Shown one piece after another: positions 33,382 to 38,805 of a DNA stretch of 38,805 bases. Under the pieces are notes generated by a model. That model worked only from the letters and a program-made list of their open reading frames with translations, did no database searches and had not been told where the DNA came from. The stretch lies in NCBI GenBank assembly GCA_039961735.1, contig JABRVX010000016.1, positions 1 to 38,805 on the forward strand, written 5' to 3'. A program made the translations under genes and the position numbers. Each line of letters starts with the position of its first letter. Within the stretch, counting starts at the first letter, position 1. Source of the stretch: Fimbriimonadia bacterium. Its GTDB lineage: Bacteria; Armatimonadota; Fimbriimonadia; Fimbriimonadales; JABRVX01.

Positions 33382-34692
33382 CTATAGCAATCCGCGGGCT
33401 TTGATAGAAGTGTACTCGTTGACCAAAGCGGCAGCGAGGCGTTCCGGTTCCGCGTCTACCACCCGAATACCAGCATTCTGCAAGCGAGTTACGGCGGCGC
33501 GGCGATCTTCTGAAATGTGGGTCGCCACCGCCCGCTCGTACAACTCCTTCGGGGTGTTGGGAGAACGGGATGTCAGGCTTTCGATCTTCGGGTCGGAGAC
33601 GGCGACGGCCATGCATAGGTGATGGCTACGTAGTGCGAGCAGGGCGGATAGCGTCCCGGCCGAGCTTTCCGGCTCCACCAGGTCCGTGAACACCACCACC
33701 AGCGACCGCCTTCGCCAGCGCGCTCGTAGGTGGTTGAGGGCACGCTGCAGATCGGACTCGACGGCCTCCGGCTGTATGCCGTGCAACTCCTGCAATATCC
33801 TGCCAATCTGTGCGCGTCCCTTCTGTGGGGCCGCGAACCGCACCACACGATCGTGATAGAGCAACAATCCCACGCGGTCCTGCGCTTCCACAGCGGCATG
33901 TGCCAGCATGAGAGCGGCGTCTATCACATGATCGTACTTGCTGACACCGTCCACTTCCGCCAGCATGAGGCGCCCTAGATCCAGGGCCAGGATCACGGGT
34001 TGACTTCGCTCGGCCTGGTACTGCCGCACGACGGGCTTACCGCGCCGAGCAGTAGCCTTCCAGTCCAACCTGCGGATGTCATCACCTACTTGGTACTCTC
34101 GCAGCGACTCGAACTCCGAGCCCGCACCCTTCAGGGTGGCGCGTCGAATCCCGATCTCCCGTAGGTGGCCCCGCCGCATGAGCAGGTCGTACTTGCGCAG
34201 CGCAAGGATGTTAGGATATACGGCAACCTCGGTGCGCAGCGGCAACCGATACGTTCGCAGCACCAATCCGAGGGGCGCGGGTACACGCAGGAACAGCTCT
34301 CGAAACTCGAACGAGCCCCTATCGGGAGGTGTTACATGATATCGAAGCACGGTATCCTTACCCGGCTCGAGCACGACCTCGCGAGCAGCACGATCCGTAT
34401 CGAACTCCGGAGGCGGCTCGTCGCGGATCGTGGCCTGCAATCGCTCAGTTCCTCGATATCCGACGTTCACTACCACCAGATTCGGCGTGCGAGCGGATAG
34501 CACGGGATCGTGGCTCCTGGCCGCTTGGAACTGATCGGGTTTGGGGGCAAGGCGATAGGTGACAAAGGCAACCACCAGCAGCGCCACGTCCCAGGCTACG
34601 AGGTAGAGCACGAACCCCTCGGACAGCAGAGAGGCCAACCCGAACACGCTCCCGGCAAGCAGCAACAGCCAGAACCGGCGGGTGAACACCAT
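33382..34692 (-). CDS. DUF58 membrane protein
   Basis: A 436-residue DUF58 protein with two N-terminal membrane helices (about 7-25 and 27-45), a beta-rich middle and the DUF58 core GSEFESLREYQVGDDIRRLDWKATARRGKPVVRQY. A vWA-like fold follows with LALDLGR and VVVFTDL. Members often accompany MoxR ATPases; none is in this window. The function is not established. ATG 34692 was preferred because the first helix follows it and TACACT ends 6 nt before it, with no Shine-Dalgarno. It is divergent from the RDD gene. Confidence 0.85.
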   Translation of the reverse strand: MVFTRRFWLLLLAGSVFGLASLLSEGFVLYLVAWDVALLVVAFVTYRLAPKPDQFQAARSHDPVLSARTPNLVVVNVGYRGTERLQATIRDEPPPEFDTDRAAREVVLEPGKDTVLRYHVTPPDRGSFEFRELFLRVPAPLGLVLRTYRLPLRTEVAVYPNILALRKYDLLMRRGHLREIGIRRATLKGAGSEFESLREYQVGDDIRRLDWKATARRGKPVVRQYQAERSQPVILALDLGRLMLAEVDGVSKYDHVIDAALMLAHAAVEAQDRVGLLLYHDRVVRFAAPQKGRAQIGRILQELHGIQPEAVESDLQRALNHLRARWRRRSLVVVFTDLVEPESSAGTLSALLALRSHHLCMAVAVSDPKIESLTSRSPNTPKELYERAVATHISEDRRAAVTRLQNAGIRVVDAEPERLAAALVNEYTSIKARGLL

Positions 34693-34698
34693 GCCCGG

Positions 34699-34704
34699 AG
34701 TGTA
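34699..34704 (-). promoter_or_regulatory. Candidate leaderless -10 element of the DUF58 gene
   Basis: On the minus strand, GGTACACTCCGGGC leads directly into ATG 34692. TACACT ends 6 nt before the start codon. The same word, GGTACAATCCTGGC, precedes the M42 gene. Confidence 0.5.
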
Positions 34705-34727
34705 CCTAGCGCACCCGAGCCGAGCCC

Positions 34728-34757
34728 TTGCCGAGGCTCTATGGTTCGCGGGATAAT
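34728..34757 (+). promoter_or_regulatory. Candidate leaderless promoter of the RDD gene
   Basis: TTGCCG (34728-34733) and GATAAT (34752-34757) are 18 nt apart. The -10 ends 8 nt before ATG 34766, and there is no Shine-Dalgarno, so translation would start at or near the mRNA 5' end. Confidence 0.5.
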
Positions 34758-34765
34758 GCTGGCGA

Positions 34766-35527
34766 ATGCGGCAAGAAGTCACCATCCTCACCCCGGAGAA
34801 GGTGGAACTCAGCTTCCGACTCGCGGGCCTGGCCTCGCGGACCGGAGCAGTGCTACTCGACATCGGTATCTGGCTCATCGCCATCCTGGCGGCGATGTTA
34901 GGGTGGGCCTGGCTATCCTCACGCTTGTCCGTACCAGAGAACCTGGCAGATACCGGGTTCTATATCATCCTCTATTGCTCACTGGTCGGTTTCTTGCTCT
35001 ACTTCGTTCTACTGACATGGCTGAAACGTGGCCAGACGCTGGGCAAGCGGATGGTAGGTCTGAGAGTCATTGGTCAGAACGGAGGAGCGGTGTCTCTGCC
35101 CTCCGCCGTCTTGCGCACCTTGCTGATGGCGGCCGATGCGTTCCCAGTGCTGCTGTTAGTGGATGTGGTACTGCTGTTCCTCTCGGCTCGCTGCCAACGA
35201 TTGGGTGATATGGTCGCTGGCACGTTGGTGGTAATCGCCCGAAACCCACACAAGGTATCCGGCCAGGCGATGCCGCCGCAGGCATGGAATCCCTATCTGG
35301 ATTGCGTGCATTCCGTGTCCCGTCTCGACGAGCAGGACCTGCAAGCCATTCGAACGCTACTGAGTCGGTACCTCGACCTGGATAGCAAGGTTCGCGACCG
35401 CCTGCGCGCAGAAATATGGGAGTCGGTTAGCTCGCGAGCGGAAACGCAGTTCCCACCCGATGCCTCGACGCTACAACGCCTGCAAGCCATCGCCGCCAAA
35501 CTCGAACGCGACCTGGAAAGACGGTAG
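34766..35527 (+). CDS. RDD-family membrane protein
   Basis: A 253-residue protein with an RDD membrane domain. The motif region begins LASRTGAVLLDIGIWLI and continues to RGQTLGKRMVGLRV and CQRLGDMVAGTLVV, with about four membrane helices over residues 20-155. A hydrophilic, alpha-rich C-terminal half (DLQAIRTLLSRYLDLDSKVR) faces the cytoplasm or periplasm. The role is not established; RDD proteins elsewhere include ion transport proteins. It is divergent from DUF58, the two starts 73 nt apart. Confidence 0.88.
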   Translation: MRQEVTILTPEKVELSFRLAGLASRTGAVLLDIGIWLIAILAAMLGWAWLSSRLSVPENLADTGFYIILYCSLVGFLLYFVLLTWLKRGQTLGKRMVGLRVIGQNGGAVSLPSAVLRTLLMAADAFPVLLLVDVVLLFLSARCQRLGDMVAGTLVVIARNPHKVSGQAMPPQAWNPYLDCVHSVSRLDEQDLQAIRTLLSRYLDLDSKVRDRLRAEIWESVSSRAETQFPPDASTLQRLQAIAAKLERDLERR

Positions 35528-35919
35528 GTGGTCATCACGCGATCGGCTGGATGCCGCCGCTTGCGTTGGAGGCTCAGAACATGCAGGGCAGGCTCGTGAG
35601 CGAGGCCTAGAAGTTTCGGCTGCCGACTGTCACCGAGCCCTCGACCTCGGACCACCTTGGCAGCCGAACGTCGAGGCTTGCGCCGCATGGAACTCGGAGG
35701 GATTACACGCATAGGACGCAAAGGATACGCCGAGATCGCAGAGGCGGATTCGACGGTCGTTCGCGAGCAGCCCCTCACCCCGATCCTCTCCTCCAGGCAG
35801 GGTCAGGGAGGGAGCCTCCACGAGGCATCCAGCGAACTCCTAAGCCCTAACGATTCGGTGCCGCCTACTACCAGCCTTACCACCACTCGCCACCCCCAAC
35901 CGATCATGGGGCGGTGAAC
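35528..35919. other. Intergenic region with repeat remnants, no gene seen
   Basis: 392 nt lie between the RDD gene and the cyclophilin gene, both of which end here. Around 35702-35740 are imperfect repeats of about 10 nt (ATTACACGC, ATAGGACGC, AAAGGATACGC). At 35772-35791 is a CCCTCACCC...CCTCTCC segment resembling the one at 25143-25161. Nothing protein-like is seen. Confidence 0.5.
35772..35791. repeat. Scattered CCCTCACCC...CCTCTCC repeat
   Basis: The segment begins CCCTCACCCC and ends CCTCTCC, and 35801-35813 reads GGTCAGGGAGGGA, an imperfect inverted arm. It is similar to a copy at 25143-25161 and to a widespread class of intergenic repeats. Confidence 0.4.
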
Positions 35920-36582
35920 CTACGGCTGGCTGGGCTTCTCGACAACCGGGACGACTCCGCAGTCCGTGATTTGGCTACCCAGCGTCAGCCCCTCCACCAC
36001 GTCCAGGCCCTGAACCACTTTTCCGAACACCGCATACTCCGCATCGAGCTGCGGAATGTCCACCAAGCAGATGTACATCTGTGCGTCGCCGCTGTCGGGG
36101 TCCTGCGACCGCGCCAAGCCCACCGAGCCGCGCAAGTGCTTATTCTTGTTCAGCTCTCGCTTCACCGTCGTGCCCGAGCCCTTTTCGGGTCGCCCCTTCT
36201 GGATGGTGCCGTCCTTCGTGTTCGCGTCGCCGAACTGCACCAACTTGAAGTCCTCGGCCAGCTCGATTCGGTGGACGAGGATCTTCTTGTAGTAGCCCTT
36301 CTTGACGAGGTCCAGGATGTGTGCGGTGGTCTCCGGTGCGTCTTCGGTGAACAGCTTGATGTAAACGTCGCCATTGCCGTACACCTCGTCGCTCGGCGTC
36401 CGGAAGGTGAGTTTGATGACGGTCTCGCCGGGCTTCGGCTGGTATGGCGGAACGGGCGGAGCCTTGGACTCGACGGCCTTCAACTTGCCGTCCTTGCTCA
36501 CGTCGCCCTCCGGCGCGTCCGACTGCTTACAGCCTCCCAGCAGCGCTATCACCAGGATCGGAAGAAACCATAGCCTGCTCAT
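35920..36582 (-). CDS. Lipoprotein cyclophilin-type peptidyl-prolyl isomerase
   Basis: A 220-residue protein with a lipoprotein signal (LPILVIALLGGC) and a cyclophilin domain from about residue 55. It has HRIELAEDFKLVQFGD, where canonical cyclophilins have the catalytic arginine (HRI) and the F/Q pair, then AQMYICL and YAVFGKVVQGLDVVEGLTLG. It would isomerise proline bonds in envelope proteins. The ATG at 36582 has GGAGGG about 9 nt upstream and fits the lipobox, so the longer frame to 36774 is rejected. It is divergent from the M42 gene, the starts 100 nt apart. Confidence 0.9.
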   Translation of the reverse strand: MSRLWFLPILVIALLGGCKQSDAPEGDVSKDGKLKAVESKAPPVPPYQPKPGETVIKLTFRTPSDEVYGNGDVYIKLFTEDAPETTAHILDLVKKGYYKKILVHRIELAEDFKLVQFGDANTKDGTIQKGRPEKGSGTTVKRELNKNKHLRGSVGLARSQDPDSGDAQMYICLVDIPQLDAEYAVFGKVVQGLDVVEGLTLGSQITDCGVVPVVEKPSQP

Positions 36583-36670
36583 CCGCTTACCCTCCACTCC
36601 GTGATCAGTTCGGCATTCTGCCCCGATGCCCCGCGACATGTCAAACCAAGCGCCGCCGCAGCGGGACCGG

Positions 36671-36676
36671 TACAAT
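36671..36676 (+). promoter_or_regulatory. Candidate leaderless -10 element of the M42 gene
   Basis: GGTACAATCCTGGC leads directly to ATG 36683. TACAAT ends 6 nt before the start codon, with no Shine-Dalgarno and no clear -35. It matches the word before the DUF58 and ccmA starts. Confidence 0.5.
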
Positions 36677-36682
36677 CCTGGC

Positions 36683-37630
36683 ATGCTCGATCCCGACTTC
36701 CTAAAGACCCTCACCGAGGCGCCCGGCGTAGGTACGGCCTGCGGCCCGATTGTCAATCTCCTCCGCTCGCACATGAGCGGCTACCGGTGCACGCTCGTGC
36801 CCGATGGCTTCGCCCTGTTCCAGCGCGAAGGGGCAGTACCATCCGACATCCGCGCGGTGCTCATAGCGCACATGGACGAGATCGGTGGCGTGGCGTACGG
36901 ACCCGCTGAAGATGGCTGGCACCACACCCGATTCTGGGGCAATACGCTTAGCGTGTTCATACATACGCCCCTCCAGGGCATGGACTACCTGGCAGAGAGC
37001 TCCGCCGAGGCATTTCCGGTCGACGTGCGCCCCGCCGAGGAGGACCGCCTGTGGGTCCGGGGCGAGGGAGTACGTCCCTATCGCACCGTCTGGACCTTCC
37101 GAGAGGATACGCGGTTCGAGGGTGACCGGATCGAAGGCAAAGCTTTGGACCCGCGCGTGACACTGTACGCCGTGGTCGAGTCGGTGCGGCGTATGAACCG
37201 ACCCGACGTTGCGGCGCTGTGCGTGATGGCAGAGGAGTGCGCGATGGACGTCGCGCGAAAGGCGGTCACCTACCTCGAGCGAAACTGCCCCGCCCTGTCC
37301 CTCGTGGTGAATGCCGACGTGCCGTGGATCGAGAACCTCGGCGAGGGCAGGCTGGACCTGCCGGCTGTACGCATCTTCGAAGGACGCAACTTCATAGACC
37401 CTTGGTTCGGTATCGCGCTGGCCGAGCGTTTGGAGCGGAAGGGTGTGGAATTTCACCTCACGTCGGCTCGGTCCGGCAGTCAGACACTGTTGTTCACGCC
37501 GCTCGCTTCCACGGTGTCGGTGGCTCTGCCCTCGGACGGTGTGCACGAGCCGAGAGTGCGGATGAGCCTGCAGGGCCTCCGCAGGTGCATCGCGCTGCTG
37601 GAAGCCATTGTCGCGGACTGCTGTTCTTAG
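36683..37630 (+). CDS. M42-like metallopeptidase
   Basis: A 315-residue protein resembling M42 glutamyl aminopeptidases (PepA/FrvX type). Likely metal and catalytic residues are H and D in LIAHMDEIGG, D in GKALDPR (usually GKALDDR), the acidic pair in CVMAEECAM, D in VNADVPW and H in SDGVHEPR. It is shorter than the usual ~350 residues, and some linkers look reduced, so activity is uncertain. It is probably cytoplasmic with no signal peptide. The ATG at 36683 is favoured over 36626 because a TACAAT lies 6 nt before it. Confidence 0.8.
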   Translation: MLDPDFLKTLTEAPGVGTACGPIVNLLRSHMSGYRCTLVPDGFALFQREGAVPSDIRAVLIAHMDEIGGVAYGPAEDGWHHTRFWGNTLSVFIHTPLQGMDYLAESSAEAFPVDVRPAEEDRLWVRGEGVRPYRTVWTFREDTRFEGDRIEGKALDPRVTLYAVVESVRRMNRPDVAALCVMAEECAMDVARKAVTYLERNCPALSLVVNADVPWIENLGEGRLDLPAVRIFEGRNFIDPWFGIALAERLERKGVEFHLTSARSGSQTLLFTPLASTVSVALPSDGVHEPRVRMSLQGLRRCIALLEAIVADCCS

Positions 37631-37711
37631 CTTCGGGTAGGGACCTGCCGCAACGGGAGAGAAGTTCCACCGGTAAAGTCTACGACAGAACGAAGTTGGA
37701 GGTCGGAGAAG

Positions 37712-38146
37712 ATGCAGCCGACGACAATGGATCGAGTGGTGGGTGTGATCCTCACCCTTTGGGGGCTTTGCAGCGGCGCAGGCTCGGCGCTCGGTCGGGC
37801 GGTACTCGAGATGAGTAAGAACAGCCCGAACCTGACCGAAGAGCAGATTGCCGAGGTCGAGCGCCAGATGGAATTGATGACACCGGCCATGATGGCAATC
37901 GGGGTGGTACTCGCCATCGCCATGCTCGTGGGCGGCATCGGGACCTTCCTGGGCGCGCGATGGGGGTTCCTCCTCGCGGCGATCGGAACTGGACTGAGCG
38001 TCCTTACGGGTGCGTGGAGCATGGTGCAACAGGCGCAGGGAACCACGCCGGCGAGTCTGCTGTGGGGCGGCGTGTTCCTAGTGATCTACCTCGCGATCTG
38101 CTGCTATTGCCTTTCCAGACTCGTGACCAAACCGTCACGAGCTTAG
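37712..38146 (+). CDS. Small membrane protein, unknown
   Basis: A 144-residue protein with about four hydrophobic segments: near residues 8-28, 58-80, 82-100 and 114-134. Between the first two is a charged stretch (LTEEQIAEVERQMELM). I recognise no family. ATG 37712 follows GGAG by 4 nt. Its TAG (38144-38146) overlaps the TAA of the DUF2292 gene on the other strand. No function can be proposed. Confidence 0.75.
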   Translation: MQPTTMDRVVGVILTLWGLCSGAGSALGRAVLEMSKNSPNLTEEQIAEVERQMELMTPAMMAIGVVLAIAMLVGGIGTFLGARWGFLLAAIGTGLSVLTGAWSMVQQAQGTTPASLLWGGVFLVIYLAICCYCLSRLVTKPSRA

Positions 38147-38340
38147 GGGTCTAGCGACGGCTCCTCGCCCTTGCTCAGGTCCACGAGCTGCTCCACGCGG
38201 AACTTCAGCGGCACGCCGTCCGCCACGGTGATCTCGGTGATGCGGCCGAAACGAATGCGACGCATCGCCTGGAGGAGCCTCCACGTGTTCGGGTGGAGTG
38301 TCACCGCGTCGCCCTTGTCCCGATGTGCTTCGTTCTCCAT
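38143..38340 (-). CDS. DUF2292-like small protein
   Basis: A 65-residue protein with LLQAMRRIRFGRITEITVADGVPLK, resembling the short DUF2292 (YezD-like) family. No function is known for it. ATG 38340 has GGAG 6 nt upstream and begins just before the conserved part; the longer frame to 38391 looks non-coding. The stop overlaps that of the convergent membrane protein. Confidence 0.7.
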   Translation of the reverse strand: MENEAHRDKGDAVTLHPNTWRLLQAMRRIRFGRITEITVADGVPLKFRVEQLVDLSKGEEPSLDP

Positions 38341-38805
38341 CCTGTCTCCAGCCTCTGTGTGTCGGCCCGACGTGCCGACGGTCTGCTCCACGCGTCGTAC
38401 AGGGCTCGACCACCGATACCGTCATGCCGAGCCCGTCGAAGCAAACGTCATGCTGAGCCCGTCGAAGCAAGACACCGCAACGACACCCGCACCTCTAACC
38501 GTCATGCTGAGCCCGTCGAAGCATGCAACCGCACGCCGCGCGGTGGTATTTTCAGGTGTTAGCATGGCAATAGACGGTCTCATTCTTCGACAGGCTCAGC
38601 ATGACGGCACAAGGCTTACCACACACGGTGGTCGCCTGTCCCTGACCTCTTGCAGTAGCAACGATGGTCTCGGATCTTCGCGCCACCACCGCCCGTGGTC
38701 CCTCCTCCTGACAGTTCGGCAACGACTGTCGCCAACCTGACACCGAGCAGAGAGTCCAACCTGCCATTGGGCCTGCCACCGGTCGCCCCATCCCCCCACT
38801 CACCC
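38341..38805. other. Right-end intergenic region, no gene seen
   Basis: 465 nt to the window edge. Apart from the repeat cluster at 38421-38605, no coding frame looks real. A gene may begin past the edge. Confidence 0.45.
38421..38605. repeat. Cluster of GTCATGCTGAGCCCGTCGAA repeats
   Basis: Direct copies at 38421-38443 (one mismatch), 38447-38469 and 38501-38523 share the core GTCATGCTGAGCCCGTCGAA followed by GCA. An inverted copy lies at 38586-38605. The first two copies are 26 nt apart and the second and third 54 nt. The core is a known type of widely scattered intergenic bacterial repeat, often found as inverted pairs. No transposase is nearby. Confidence 0.85.

Noticed and set aside
1-38805. 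Apparent surplus of the word TGTTAG and of Leu TTA codons after NTG codons
   Set aside because: By eye there are roughly 17 copies over both strands against about 10 expected, and TTA codons also occur in other contexts, so this is not convincing without a count.
1-38805. tRNA, rRNA, CRISPR, prophage or insertion sequence
   Set aside because: I looked for T-arm sequences, regular direct repeats and transposase domains and found none.

Overview
The window is GC-rich, densely coding bacterial DNA with about 35 protein genes. I see no rRNA, tRNA, CRISPR array, transposase or phage genes. It looks like chromosomal core and accessory metabolism of a diderm-like bacterium. A lamin-tail PEP-CTERM protein, an anchored DUF1559-like 'DGHV' protein, a tricorn protease, CcmAB-type cytochrome c maturation and an unusual arginine cluster together suggest Armatimonadota (Fimbriimonadia-like). 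That placement is an inference, not a proof.

Layout. 1-2084 (minus): ccmB (cut by the window edge), ccmA and a PEP-CTERM protein. 2440-7096 (plus): a three-gene iron-sulfur/NrfD/molybdopterin oxidoreductase complex of the Psr/Ttr type. 7114-12341 (minus): an anchored DUF1559-like protein, an LCP protein and a large tricorn protease. 12562-14127 (plus): an ArnT-like glycosyltransferase. 14124-15400 (minus): RidA, a small zinc-ribbon protein and a DUF1579 protein. 15557-24933: a divergent arginine locus, with argG-argH-M20 hydrolase on minus and argR-P-loop protein-argC-argD-argF'-argB on plus. 25132-26685 (minus): a secreted 5'-nucleotidase. 26894-30555 (plus): succinate dehydrogenase/fumarate reductase (sdhC-sdhA-sdhB) plus a cupin. 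30835-33378 (plus): an atypical SDR and a secreted di-heme oxidoreductase. 33382-35527: divergent DUF58 and RDD genes. 35920-38340: a lipoprotein cyclophilin, an M42-like peptidase, a small membrane protein and a DUF2292 protein. The right end holds a cluster of short interspersed repeats.

The most interesting system is the arginine locus. The transcarbamylase is of the N-acylornithine type (AOTCase/SOTCase, as in Xanthomonas and Bacteroides), so the pathway should run through N-acylcitrulline. The locus has no argA, argJ or argE. A P-loop protein fused to an unrecognised N-terminal domain lies between argR and argC, where an N-acylglutamate synthase would be expected. An M20 hydrolase lies 3 nt after argH, where an N-acylcitrulline deacylase would be useful. 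The specificity residue of the transcarbamylase is neither the acetyl- nor the succinyl-type residue I recall.

A second signal is regulatory. Five genes without a Shine-Dalgarno sequence (ccmA, 5'-nucleotidase, DUF58, RDD, M42) have a -10-like hexamer ending 6-8 nt before the start codon, often inside a shared GGTACAnTCC word. This suggests leaderless transcription alongside ordinary Shine-Dalgarno genes. A third point is that the molybdoenzyme subunit has Ser where the third cysteine of its N-terminal Fe-S motif is expected.
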